Origin: Croceimicrobium sp965228705
GTDB lineage: Bacteria; Bacteroidota; Bacteroidia; Flavobacteriales; Schleiferiaceae
Length of the DNA stretch: 64,000 bases
Reading direction: 5' to 3'
Assembly: GCF_965228705.1 (NCBI RefSeq)
Contig: NZ_OZ245832.1
Coordinates: forward strand, 248,001-312,000
Each line of letters starts with the position of its first letter. Position 1 is the first letter of the stretch. This document shows positions 25,677 through 34,263 of the stretch, piece after piece. The position numbers and the translations under genes are program-made. The notes under the pieces were generated by a model. That model was not told where the DNA came from, searched no databases, and saw only the letters and a program-made list of their open reading frames with translations.

Positions 25677-26537
25677 TTAAAAGCCATCCAGGCTGTCGCT
25701 ATCCGCAGCGGACGATTCTTGATCCCTTAAAAATACGGGAGTTTCCTTGTTTTCCAGGAGTTTATCAAAATTGGCGTCCAGGTCTAGAATCTTCATGAAT
25801 TCCGCTTTATCGGTTTCAAAATAAAGGAAATCAAAGAGTACAACAGAGCCATAAAGGGAACGCCCTTGTCTTGTGAAGTTCTTTCGTACTCCTTCTACAT
25901 CGTTAAACACAACGTGCAAGGAACAGAGGTGAAATCGCAGTAATAAGGGATCTTCACCTTTTTGAACAGTGAGTACTAAGTTTCGATCGAATTCGGGTTT
26001 AACGATGGTAGTTTGCTTAATCTCCTCGAGTAAATCCTCTTCATCAATCTGATTTAAGGCTCGACCTTCTAAAGAACGGATTCGTAAAACGTAAGCTTCA
26101 TTACTATCCTGATCATTAAAATAATTGAGGGCATTGCGTAAATCCCGATAATAAACAATCCAGTAATAAGCGGATGAATAATCTTTCCAGCCTTTGCGGC
26201 GATTAGGGTAGCGATAGGCTCCGTCTTGAAAAAGCTTAACCAAACAGATGAGCGTATCCTGTCCGTATTTTATCTTGTATCCTCTGAGTTCCTTTAAATT
26301 ATCAATGCCCAGGGCATTTTCATTGTCCTCGTAAAAGGCGGTGTTGCGGGAAATACCAATAACTGGAATGGTGTTTTCCATCGAAAGCCATTGGCCATCA
26401 AGGCTATAGCTCCAACCAGTAATGGAGTCGGAAATACTGAAATAAGGAAGGCTTTCGAACATGGGTAGATTCCGGTTTTCACGTTCTTGGGCCAACAACA
26501 GAAGGGGAAGAAAAAAAGCAATCAGAAATGCACGCAT
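25677..26537 (-). CDS. Hypothetical exported protein in the polysaccharide locus
   Basis: The 286-residue protein begins with a signal peptide (MRAFLIAFFLPLLLLAQ). The mature part is hydrophilic and rich in aromatic and acidic residues (for example GWKDYSSAYYWIVYYRDLRNA, EEDLLEEIKQ). There is no lipobox, sorting domain or recognisable family. It is the first of two minus-strand genes and lies 5 bp before the Wzy-like gene, so a role in polysaccharide assembly or secretion is likely but unproven. A TAAATTTG promoter element lies 17-24 bp upstream of the start. Confidence 0.75.
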   Translation of the reverse strand: MRAFLIAFFLPLLLLAQERENRNLPMFESLPYFSISDSITGWSYSLDGQWLSMENTIPVIGISRNTAFYEDNENALGIDNLKELRGYKIKYGQDTLICLVKLFQDGAYRYPNRRKGWKDYSSAYYWIVYYRDLRNALNYFNDQDSNEAYVLRIRSLEGRALNQIDEEDLLEEIKQTTIVKPEFDRNLVLTVQKGEDPLLLRFHLCSLHVVFNDVEGVRKNFTRQGRSLYGSVVLFDFLYFETDKAEFMKILDLDANFDKLLENKETPVFLRDQESSAADSDSLDGF

Positions 26538-26553
26538 AGCTTGGAGCTTATCA

Positions 26554-26561
26554 CAAATTTA
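26554..26561 (-). promoter_or_regulatory. -7 promoter element for the exported-protein/wzy-like pair
   Basis: TAAATTTG on the minus strand matches TAnnTTTG, 17 bp before the ATG at 26537. No clear TTG lies at the expected distance. Confidence 0.4.
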
Positions 26562-26575
26562 AATTTCTCAATTGC

Positions 26576-26606
26576 TTGTTTTAGGTATTAATCCAAATTA
26601 TTTTTA
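26576..26606 (+). promoter_or_regulatory. Probable promoter of the second glycosyltransferase operon
   Basis: TTG (26576-26578) is followed after 20 nt by TATTTTTA (26599-26606), one base from TAnnTTTG. It lies upstream of the GTG at 26628 and is divergent from the minus-strand promoter in the same 90-bp gap. Confidence 0.4.
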
Positions 26607-26627
26607 CGCATTAGCTAACAATTCCCA

Positions 26628-27533
26628 GTGCAGCAAGTAAAAGTCTCTTTTCTAAGCGTAAACTACAAGCAACCAGCGGTTACGCTCGATTTAGTAAGCT
26701 CTTTGGAAAGGATGACTTATTCGAATTGGGAATGTATTGTGGTAGATAATGCCAGCGAATCGCAAGAATTAGAGCAGGCTTTATCTGAAAAGCCACAATT
26801 TAAATGTGTTAGATCCACAGAAAATCTTGGTTTTGCCGGTGGCAATAATTTAGGTTTACCCCTTTGTGAAGGGGAATATATTTTCTTGATAAATAATGAC
26901 ACTGAGGTTCCGGAAAATTTTCTGGAGCCTATTTTGGAATTCGCTTCCGGTCTCGATAATTTGGGAGCGCTAAGTCCGATGATTCGGTACTTTGATGAAC
27001 CTCAGAAAATTCAATTTGCTGGTTGCACCGAGATGAATAAAATTACCCTGCGTAATTCCGGTATTGGTGATGGAGAGCTGGATGAAGGGCAGTATAATAA
27101 AGCCTATCCTGTGCCTTTTTGCCATGGGGCCGCTATGATGGTGCCGCGGGCGGTGATCGACAAGGTAGGGGAGATGCGGGATGATTATTTCCTCTATTAT
27201 GAGGAACTGGACTGGTGTGAAAGAATTAGGCAAGCAGGTTATGAGAACTGGTTCTGTGGCTATTCTTTTCTCTGGCATAAAGAGTCGGTGTCTACCGGTC
27301 GGAATAGTCCCTTGAAAACCTATTACCTTACCCGAAACCGATTACTTTTTGCGCGCCGCAATTATGGAGCCTTCACTCAGCTATTAAATTACCTCTACTT
27401 TGGATTAGTGGCCCTTCCAAAAAATTTAATCAGCTTTGGATTGAAAAAGGAATTTGGACAAGCCCGCTCTTTTTGGCGAGGCTATGTATATAATTTAACC
27501 CACAAAGCAAGCGATAGTGCGGATAGGTATTGA
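26628..27533 (+). CDS. Glycosyltransferase family 2 (rhamnosyltransferase-like)
   Basis: The 301-residue GT-A enzyme starts at a GTG (26628). It has the nucleotide-sugar fold start VSFLSVNYKQPAVTLDLVSSL, CIVVDNASESQE, the typical NLGFAGGNNLGL, and the metal-binding acidic region INNDTEVPENFL in place of DxD. A later conserved segment is FLYYEELDWCERIRQAGY, the acid-rich acceptor/catalytic region of WcaA/rhamnosyl-type enzymes, followed by WHKESVSTGRN. It is expected to be cytoplasmic and membrane-associated through the basic, hydrophobic C-terminus. It is the first gene of a tightly packed cluster of four glycosyltransferases. The sugar is unknown. Confidence 0.9.
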   Translation: MQQVKVSFLSVNYKQPAVTLDLVSSLERMTYSNWECIVVDNASESQELEQALSEKPQFKCVRSTENLGFAGGNNLGLPLCEGEYIFLINNDTEVPENFLEPILEFASGLDNLGALSPMIRYFDEPQKIQFAGCTEMNKITLRNSGIGDGELDEGQYNKAYPVPFCHGAAMMVPRAVIDKVGEMRDDYFLYYEELDWCERIRQAGYENWFCGYSFLWHKESVSTGRNSPLKTYYLTRNRLLFARRNYGAFTQLLNYLYFGLVALPKNLISFGLKKEFGQARSFWRGYVYNLTHKASDSADRY

Positions 27534-28662
27534 AGCCCAAAGGATCTTTAGGGAGAAGAAACACGGAATGGATTTCGTGGTACTGGAACTGATCCGGGAA
27601 TTGCAGCATATTGATCAAGAAAACGAGTACTTCATTTTTGTAAATGATGGTCCCGATAATCAGGTCATACAAGAAACGGCCAATTTCAAGATTATTGAAT
27701 TTGGAGGCGCCTATCCCCTTTGGGAACAAATCAAGCTACCTCGGATGGCGAAGAAGTATAAGCTGGATATTCTGCATTGTACTTCGAATACCGCTCCGGT
27801 ATTTTGCCCGGTTCCTTTGCTAGTAACCATCCATGATATTATTTACATGGAGGTGAAAAATGTAATGGGCAAAGGATATACCCCTTACCAGCTTTTTGGA
27901 AACCTATATCGAAAACTGGTGGTGAGTCGATTGGTAAACAAGGCACAGAAGATTATTACCGTGTCTAATTTCGAGCGCCAAACCATTCAAAATTACTTTA
28001 AGGATTTGCCGAGTGAAAACCTGATTGCTGTTTACAATGGTGTGAGTAAGCACTTTAAGCCGGTAGAAGATGAAAAGGAACTGGAGCGCATCACCCAGAA
28101 ATATCAATTGCCTGAAAATTATGTGCTCTTTTTAGGGAATACCGATCCTAAAAAGAACACGGCCAATACCCTGGTGGCTTTCGCAGAATACTGCCATCGC
28201 TACGGAAGGGATTATAAGCTAATGGTTGGAGACTTAGATCGGGAAGTGATTCGCAAACATTTGCAGGAAGCTGGCTTGGAGGCCGAATTAGATCAAATCC
28301 AAAACACGGGTTATATACCTAATGCCGAAATGCCTGCTTTAATTAGTAAGGCAAGGGTCTTTTTATATCCCAGTTTACGCGAAAGTTTTGGGATTCCCCT
28401 CTTGGAAGCTATGGCCTGTGCAACACCGGTATTAAGTGGTCAAACCTCCAGTTTGCCAGAGGTGGCTGGCGATGCCGCATTGTTGGTAGATGTTAGCAAG
28501 CCGGAAAATATAACGGAAGGATTGCAACAATTGATTAGCGATTCGGCCTTAAGTGAAAGTCTGGTGGAAAAGGGATTGCAACGCAGTAAGTCCTTCAGTT
28601 GGGAGAATACTGCTCGTGAAACCTTAAGAGTGTATACCGAACTAATGAAGCCACATGCCTAA
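27517..28662 (+). CDS. Glycosyltransferase family 4
   Basis: The 381-residue GT-B enzyme starts at a GTG at 27517, overlapping the upstream gene by 17 bp. The N-terminal segment RIGIEAQRIFREKKHGMDFVVLELIREL and the C-terminal half (LPENYVLFLGNTDPKKNTANTL, FLYPSLRESFGIPLLEAMACATPVL) are diagnostic; the last contains the ESFGIPLLE glutamate pair (E-x7-E) that binds the donor. It resembles mannosyltransferase-type enzymes, though specificity cannot be read from sequence. It adds a sugar to the growing lipid-linked repeat unit in the cytoplasm. Confidence 0.92.
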   Translation: MRIGIEAQRIFREKKHGMDFVVLELIRELQHIDQENEYFIFVNDGPDNQVIQETANFKIIEFGGAYPLWEQIKLPRMAKKYKLDILHCTSNTAPVFCPVPLLVTIHDIIYMEVKNVMGKGYTPYQLFGNLYRKLVVSRLVNKAQKIITVSNFERQTIQNYFKDLPSENLIAVYNGVSKHFKPVEDEKELERITQKYQLPENYVLFLGNTDPKKNTANTLVAFAEYCHRYGRDYKLMVGDLDREVIRKHLQEAGLEAELDQIQNTGYIPNAEMPALISKARVFLYPSLRESFGIPLLEAMACATPVLSGQTSSLPEVAGDAALLVDVSKPENITEGLQQLISDSALSESLVEKGLQRSKSFSWENTARETLRVYTELMKPHA

Positions 28663-29494
28663 CTTTATTCCAGGAAAGCCCGTTCAGAAATTAGTCGAAT
28701 ACCTTTCGCAGGATATAGAAAGTATTCGTCCTGATGATTGGTTGAAAAGACGTAAGGATTTGGCGCGTTTTCAAACGGAGAAGCCCGATTACAGCATTGT
28801 AATGATTGCCCGTAATGAAGAACGTTATCTCTTTGCTTCTCTGGCCAGTATCTCAGAGCAAAAGACGGATAAGTCCGTAGAGTTAATCCTGGTTAATAAT
28901 GGTTCTACCGATCGCACTAAGGAAATTGCTGAACGTTTGGGCGTAAAGGTGGTAGACGAGTTTCGTCCGGGCTGGGCAGAAGCTCGGCAAGCCGGCTTGA
29001 AGGTAGCCAAAGGGGAAATTGTACTGAGTGCTGATGGCGATAATCTTTACAATCCGGATTGGGTAGATAAAATGCTTGGCCATTTTAGGGATCCCGAAGT
29101 AGTGATGGTTTGCAGTCAATATAGCTTTTATACCTTCGATAATCGCTATCCCCTGGATTTGCAGCTTTATCAGAATCTTCGCTGGTTAAACTCAAAGATG
29201 CGTCATGCTAAACGCCCACATTTAAATTGCCTGGGCGGTAGTTTAGCCTATCGGGCGGATATAGCACGTGAGCTTGGCGGTTTTACATTAGGGGTTGGTC
29301 GTGGTGAAGATGGTGACCTAGCCTTTCGAATGCAAGAAAGGGGGAAGATTATTTTTGATGATAGCCGCAAGGCATTTTCGCATTCTTCCTTGCGCAATGT
29401 ATTGGTAGAGGAGTCCTTGTTTAAGACTCTAATGCAAAGACTCACCACGCATTTGAAGCGGATACCACAATATTTAAGCAAGCAGAAACACTAG
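28655..29494 (+). CDS. Glycosyltransferase family 2
   Basis: The 279-residue GT-A enzyme overlaps the GT4 gene by 8 bp. After a 40-residue N-terminal extension comes the family core: YSIVMIARNEERYLFASLASI, ELILVNNGSTDRTKEIAERL, and the metal-binding DxD-type motif in VLSADGDNLYNPDWV. The acceptor-side region is LGGFTLGVGRGEDGDLAFRM. There is no membrane segment. A possible regulatory feature is absent; it is simply one member of the compact cluster and ends 2 bp before the next start. Confidence 0.9.
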   Translation: MPNFIPGKPVQKLVEYLSQDIESIRPDDWLKRRKDLARFQTEKPDYSIVMIARNEERYLFASLASISEQKTDKSVELILVNNGSTDRTKEIAERLGVKVVDEFRPGWAEARQAGLKVAKGEIVLSADGDNLYNPDWVDKMLGHFRDPEVVMVCSQYSFYTFDNRYPLDLQLYQNLRWLNSKMRHAKRPHLNCLGGSLAYRADIARELGGFTLGVGRGEDGDLAFRMQERGKIIFDDSRKAFSHSSLRNVLVEESLFKTLMQRLTTHLKRIPQYLSKQKH

Positions 29495-29496
29495 TT

Positions 29497-30660
29497 ATGG
29501 AACTTCTATTTTGGTTGGCCCTGGCCTTGGTATTTTACACCTATTTGGGCTATGGAATCCTGCTCTTTATTTTGGTTCGCATTAAGCGGGTTTTCGTTAA
29601 AGAAAAAGCATTTGACAGCAGTTTCGAGCCGGAAGTTACCCTGGTGATACCCGCTTATAATGAGCAAGATTATATTGCCGATAAGGCTCAAAATAGCCTG
29701 GAACTGGATTATCCTAAGGACAAGCTTCGGATTCTCTTTATTACGGATGGTTCCACCGACAATACCCCCAAGATTTTGGAAGGCATTGAAGGTGTTGAGG
29801 TGACGCATGAGAATATTCGCGCGGGGAAATCAGCAGCAGAGAATCGGGCAATGACTTTGGTGAAAACCCCAATCGTAGTTTTTTGTGATGCCAACACCTA
29901 TCTTAATCCGGCTTGTATTCGCAATTTGGTTCGTCATTATACCGATCCTAAAGTAGGAGCGGTAAGCGGGGAAAAACGGGTGCTGAGCAAAGGGGCGGAT
30001 ACCGCAAGTGCCGCCGGCGAAGGTTTGTACTGGAAGTATGAATCGACCCTAAAAAAATGGGATAGTGAACTGTATACCATTGTTGGAGCGGCGGGTGAAT
30101 TGATTTCCTTTCGCAGTGAGCTGGTCCAGGACCTGGAAGCAGACACTATTTTAGATGATTTTGTACAAACCATGCGGATCTGCCAACAGGGCTATCGGGT
30201 AAAGTATGAGCCCGAGTCTTATGCGGCAGAAACAGCCAGTGATAATGTGAAAGAGGAATTAAAGCGAAAGGTGCGTATTGCCGCTGGCGGTTGGCAATCG
30301 ATGGCGCGCTTACTGCCAATATTGCTGCCTATCCCCAATCCGGTTTTAACTTTTCAGTACATCTCGCATCGGGTATTGCGATGGTCCATTTCGGCCTTAG
30401 CCTTACCATTGATTTTTATTCTGAATTATTTTCTCATTGCGCTCGGTCCTCTTTACGAGTATCTCTTTTATGCCCAGATAGCCTTTTATTTATTAGCCTT
30501 ATTAGGTTGGTTCCTCGAGAATCGGGCTATAAGAGTGAAGGCACTTTTTGTGCCCTATTATTTCCTAATGATGAATTATGCGGTATTTGCAGGATTCTTT
30601 CGTTGGTTGAAAGGATCTCAAAAGGCAACCTGGGAAAGAGCTAAAAGGGCTAAAGCCTGA
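29497..30660 (+). CDS. Membrane-bound family 2 glycosyltransferase (processive-like)
   Basis: The 387-residue protein has one N-terminal TM (LLFWLALALVFYTYLGYGILLFIL), a GT2 domain (VTLVIPAYNEQDYIADKA, LFITDGSTDNTPKI, and VVFCDANTYLNPA as the DxD-equivalent), and three or more C-terminal TM helices. The later conserved acidic motif is TILDDFVQTMRICQQGY. The layout is like hyaluronan/cellulose-synthase-type enzymes, although the QxxRW motif is not clear (RKVRIAAGGWQSM occupies its place). It may therefore add a sugar at the membrane rather than polymerise. Its stop overlaps the next ATG by one base (TGATG). Confidence 0.88.
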   Translation: MELLFWLALALVFYTYLGYGILLFILVRIKRVFVKEKAFDSSFEPEVTLVIPAYNEQDYIADKAQNSLELDYPKDKLRILFITDGSTDNTPKILEGIEGVEVTHENIRAGKSAAENRAMTLVKTPIVVFCDANTYLNPACIRNLVRHYTDPKVGAVSGEKRVLSKGADTASAAGEGLYWKYESTLKKWDSELYTIVGAAGELISFRSELVQDLEADTILDDFVQTMRICQQGYRVKYEPESYAAETASDNVKEELKRKVRIAAGGWQSMARLLPILLPIPNPVLTFQYISHRVLRWSISALALPLIFILNYFLIALGPLYEYLFYAQIAFYLLALLGWFLENRAIRVKALFVPYYFLMMNYAVFAGFFRWLKGSQKATWERAKRAKA

Positions 30661-31061
30661 TGCGAACCCTCATTTACATTAGCCTGCTAAGTTTAGGCCT
30701 TATTTCCTGTGGAGAGGCTGTAAATGAACCCAAGGATTTGGCTGCAGTGGCGGGATCTTATTATGGCGTTTTAAGTTTAAATCCAGATACTGAGATTGAT
30801 ATAAAACTCGAATTAAAGTCGAACGGCTTCTATAAAATTGTGCATCCCAGTTTAATGGGCTCGGATCAATTGGTGCGCGAAAGCGGAGTTTTTATGGTGC
30901 GAGGTGATGAGGTAGAACTAGCCCGCTCGCAAAAGGGTTTTCGCTATTTAAAAAAAATGGGAGATCAATTATTTGTTTACAATCTCTTCCATCAACCTTA
31001 TACCCGTTTTTCGGACTCTGCCTTTTATTTGCAGCCTGATACCGATGCTAAAGTCTTTTAA
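30660..31061 (+). CDS. Small predicted lipoprotein
   Basis: The 133-residue protein has a lipoprotein signal peptide with lipobox LISC at residues 14-17 (RTLIYISLLSLGLISCGEA). The rest is a strand-rich small domain (GSYYGVLSLNPDTEIDIKLELKS, GVFMVRGDEVELARS) resembling the lipocalin-like or NlpE-type small lipoproteins of Bacteroidota, without a firm family match. The ATG overlaps the stop of the membrane glycosyltransferase gene, so it is co-translated. It ends the polysaccharide-related cluster and is 2 bp before the MutS-like gene. Confidence 0.8.
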   Translation: MRTLIYISLLSLGLISCGEAVNEPKDLAAVAGSYYGVLSLNPDTEIDIKLELKSNGFYKIVHPSLMGSDQLVRESGVFMVRGDEVELARSQKGFRYLKKMGDQLFVYNLFHQPYTRFSDSAFYLQPDTDAKVF

Positions 31062-31063
31062 AT

Positions 31064-32848
31064 TTGATTGATAAGCGTGTAAATTTCTTAAAGTCGCTTC
31101 AGGCGAAAGCCGAAAAGGACCTGAAGAGCTTAAAGAAGAAAAGTCGAAACCAAAGCTGGTTACGAGCCTTAGTGATTATTGCCCTTTTAGTGCTCAGTTA
31201 TTTTGCGATGCAAGGAGAGGGGCAAGCCGATTGGTTTTGGGCCTGGTTACCAGGATTAGCTCTTTTCCTTTGGATTGTACGCAGTCATGCTCAAACCAGA
31301 GAAAATCTAAAATTCACGCATTCTCTGTTGGCTATGGCCGAAGAGGAATTGGCGGCAATTGCGGGCAAGCGAATTCGGCCTGCTTATCCTTATAAAGCTC
31401 CGGCCCAACATGCTTATGCCCGCGAATTAGATTTCTTTGGAGAAGGTTCCCTGCATCATCATATCAACCGAGCGAAAACCGCGGCCGGTGCGCAGGAATT
31501 AGCGCGGGAAATGCTGGATCCCGACTGGCAAAACTGGCAAGCCCGCCAGGCCTTTTTTAGGGAACTGGAGGAGGATGCCCAATGGCTAATGGAATACCGC
31601 GCCTTAAATGATGGGCTTGAAGATAAGCCCGGTTTAAAAGAACAATTGGAGGCTTGGTCTAAAGCTGCATTTAGTGCTTTTCCCAAATGGTTCTACCTTC
31701 CCATGTTTTTGGGTTTGGCAGCAGTATGGATTTCGCTGATTCGCTTTGTTTGGGATACGCGTGTAGAAAACTTTTATCCTTTGCTTTATACTGCGGTTTT
31801 TAATTTGGTTCTACTTTCCACGCGCAGTAAGCTCCTAAGAGATCAGCAGGTGAAATTAGGGCGGGTTAGTGAAATTTTATCCGGCTTTAGCCTGATGCTA
31901 TTTAAATTGGAGCAAAGGGATTTTAAAACCGATTTCGGTAAGGAATTTAAAAAGCGCTATGATCTAAGCCTTGGGGTTGGGAAGAAATGGCGTCAACTTT
32001 CCGAATTATTGAATAGCTTGGATCAGGCAGCCAATGCCATTGCTTTGGTAGTACTCAATGCCCTATTCCTGTATCATTTATTTAGATTGAAAGCACTGGA
32101 AAACTGGCATCGCAAACATGCTTCCAGCTTGGGACAGTGGTTAGATGGAGTTTTTAAAATGGAAGCCTATTTAAGCCTGGCCAACTATCAAGCTAATCAC
32201 CCTGATTTTTGTTTTCCAGAGCTGACAAAGGATTTGAGATTGGAAGTAAATAAACTAGCTCATCCCTTAATTCCAGCGCAGCAAAGAGTGGCTAATGATT
32301 TTGAGATGGCCGGTCCGAAGTACATTATCCTCACCGGAAGCAATATGAGTGGCAAGAGCACCTTTTTACGCAGCTTAGGGGTAAATATGATCCTGTCTCA
32401 AATGGGTACCAAGGTTTGTGCAAGCCAGTTTCGGACTTATCCTTTTCAATTGCTTTCGAGCATGAATCCTCAGGATGATTTGCGAAATGAAACCAGCTAT
32501 TTCCAAGCGGAGATTTTGCGATTACGGGCGCTTTTGGATCGTCTGAACCCCGAGCGTTTTTCCTTTTTCTTATTGGATGAAATTTTAAGAGGAACGAATT
32601 CCAATGACAAACAAAACGGTACTCGCGGATTATTGCGGCAAATTGAAGGTCGTGAAGCCTGGGGAATTATTGCTACTCATGATGTGGATATTGCTCATCT
32701 TGCGGATTCTAACCCCCATTTTCGAGCGGCATTTTTTGAATCGAAAGTAGCAGGAGAGGAATTGCTATTTGATTATAAACTCCGAGAAGGGATTTGTAAA
32801 ACGCCTAATGCCAGTCTCTTAATGCGCCGATATGGTTTGATTGATTAG
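31064..32848 (+). CDS. Membrane-anchored MutS-family ATPase
   Basis: The 594-residue protein starts at a TTG (31064). The N-terminal half contains hydrophobic helices: LRALVIIALLVLSYFAMQ, WAWLPGLALFLWIV, LPMFLGLAAVWISLIRFVW, a helix around LLYTAVFNLVLLS, and AIALVVLNALFLYHLF. The C-terminal third is a MutS ATPase: Walker A TGSNMSGKSTFLRSLG (about residue 424), a Q-loop-like MNPQDDLRNETSYFQAEI, Walker B FFLLDEILRGTNSNDK (about 502), and the His in IIATHDVDIAHL. The DNA-mismatch-recognition domain I of MutS is absent, so it is unlikely to be classical mismatch repair. A membrane-bound MutS-like family exists in Bacteroidota; its role is unknown. Confidence 0.9.
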   Translation: MIDKRVNFLKSLQAKAEKDLKSLKKKSRNQSWLRALVIIALLVLSYFAMQGEGQADWFWAWLPGLALFLWIVRSHAQTRENLKFTHSLLAMAEEELAAIAGKRIRPAYPYKAPAQHAYARELDFFGEGSLHHHINRAKTAAGAQELAREMLDPDWQNWQARQAFFRELEEDAQWLMEYRALNDGLEDKPGLKEQLEAWSKAAFSAFPKWFYLPMFLGLAAVWISLIRFVWDTRVENFYPLLYTAVFNLVLLSTRSKLLRDQQVKLGRVSEILSGFSLMLFKLEQRDFKTDFGKEFKKRYDLSLGVGKKWRQLSELLNSLDQAANAIALVVLNALFLYHLFRLKALENWHRKHASSLGQWLDGVFKMEAYLSLANYQANHPDFCFPELTKDLRLEVNKLAHPLIPAQQRVANDFEMAGPKYIILTGSNMSGKSTFLRSLGVNMILSQMGTKVCASQFRTYPFQLLSSMNPQDDLRNETSYFQAEILRLRALLDRLNPERFSFFLLDEILRGTNSNDKQNGTRGLLRQIEGREAWGIIATHDVDIAHLADSNPHFRAAFFESKVAGEELLFDYKLREGICKTPNASLLMRRYGLID

Positions 32849-32915
32849 GCGAAAAATAAATCCTAATTAATTATTAAGAAGCTCTATGGGCGCTACGCAG
32901 CTGCTCAAATCGGAG

Positions 32916-32923
32916 TACCTTCG
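32916..32923 (+). promoter_or_regulatory. Possible -7 promoter element of the MATE gene
   Basis: TACCTTCG, one base from TAnnTTTG, lies 8 bp before the ATG at 32932, which would make the mRNA nearly leaderless. Confidence 0.35.
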
Positions 32924-32931
32924 CGCCGCAA

Positions 32932-34263
32932 ATGGCAAGAGAAAAACAAAACTTTGGAACCGAATCCCTCGGATTATTACTTCGTAAACAAGCCATACCT
33001 GCCTCGGTAGGAATTTTGGTAATGTCGGTTTACGGCATTGTGGATACCCTTTTTGTAGGTCGCTTTGTAGGTTCATTAGCCATTGGGGCTATTACTGTAA
33101 ACCTACCTATAACCTTTCTGATTTCCAGTATTGGTATGGCTATTGGCATTGGTGGCGGATCGGTGCTATCCCGGGCTATGGGCGAGAACAATCATGCTAA
33201 GGTGCAGCGAACTTTTGGGAACCAAATTGCCCTTACCCTGAGTCTTTCGATTCTGATTGTACTTACCGCCTATTTTTTACAAATTCCCTTACTGCGTTTA
33301 TTTGGAGGTAAAGGTGCTGTATTGGAACCGGCCCTGGCTTACTTCCAAATTTTGTTACCCGCTATTCCGGCCTTAGCCTGGTCTATGATGGCCAATAATG
33401 TGATCCGGGCAGAGGGATATCCTCGAATTGCCATGTTTACCATGATCATTCCGGCCCTCTCTAATATTATTCTGGATCCCATCTTTATTGTTGGAATGGA
33501 TATGGGAATTGAAGGTGCCGCTTTGGCCACTTCGATATCCTATGTAGTTGGTGCGATTTTTACGCTTATTTACTTCCTGTTTGGTCCATCGGAAATGAGC
33601 TTAAGCTGGAATTGCATTAAGCCTTCCTGGTCTTTAATTAAGGAAATAGGGAAACTGGGATCGGTTACTTTGGCGCGACAAGGCACTATCTCCCTGCTGA
33701 GTGTAGTTCTAAACAATTCACTATTTGCATTTGGGGGCGAAATGGCCCTGGCTTCCTATGGTATTGTTAGTCGCTTGCTGATGTTTGTGAATTTCCCGGT
33801 TCTGGGCATTACCCAGGGTTATGTGCCCATATTAGGATATAATTATGGCGCCCGTTTATATGAACGAGTTACTCAGATCAGCCGCCTGGCATTTTTCTGG
33901 TCGACTGGAATTTCCGTACTGATCTTCATCCTGATCATGACTTTAACCGAACCTTTGGTCCAGGTCTTCACGGCCGATAAGGTTTTAATTGCCATGACGG
34001 TCCCCGCTTTGCGTTGGGTATTTGCGGCTAATCCCTTCCTACCAACCTCCTTCCTGGGATCGGCTTATTTCCAGGCTATTGGTCAGGCCCGAAGAGCTTT
34101 AATTTTGGCACTGAGCAAACAGGGTTTTTTCCTTATTCCTCTAATCTTAATCCTTCCACATTGGCTGGGAGTAGACGGAATTTGGTGGTCTTTCCCCATT
34201 GCAGATATGGGGTCTGCAGCATTGGCCTGGTGGCTCTTATCTAAAAATCCCTATATCCGATAA
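32932..34263 (+). CDS. MATE-family efflux transporter
   Basis: The 443-residue inner-membrane protein has about 12 TM helices and the MATE fold. The N-terminal half starts with LLLRKQAIPASVGILVMSVYGIVDTLFVGRFVG, and the second half repeats the pattern (VTLARQGTISLLSVVLNNSLFAFGG). The conserved stretch GITQGYVPILGYNYGA is typical. It should export cationic or amphipathic compounds, driven by Na or H ions. The stop codon is directly followed by the stop codon of the giant minus-strand gene, so the two are convergent without any spacer or visible terminator. Confidence 0.93.
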   Translation: MAREKQNFGTESLGLLLRKQAIPASVGILVMSVYGIVDTLFVGRFVGSLAIGAITVNLPITFLISSIGMAIGIGGGSVLSRAMGENNHAKVQRTFGNQIALTLSLSILIVLTAYFLQIPLLRLFGGKGAVLEPALAYFQILLPAIPALAWSMMANNVIRAEGYPRIAMFTMIIPALSNIILDPIFIVGMDMGIEGAALATSISYVVGAIFTLIYFLFGPSEMSLSWNCIKPSWSLIKEIGKLGSVTLARQGTISLLSVVLNNSLFAFGGEMALASYGIVSRLLMFVNFPVLGITQGYVPILGYNYGARLYERVTQISRLAFFWSTGISVLIFILIMTLTEPLVQVFTADKVLIAMTVPALRWVFAANPFLPTSFLGSAYFQAIGQARRALILALSKQGFFLIPLILILPHWLGVDGIWWSFPIADMGSAALAWWLLSKNPYIR

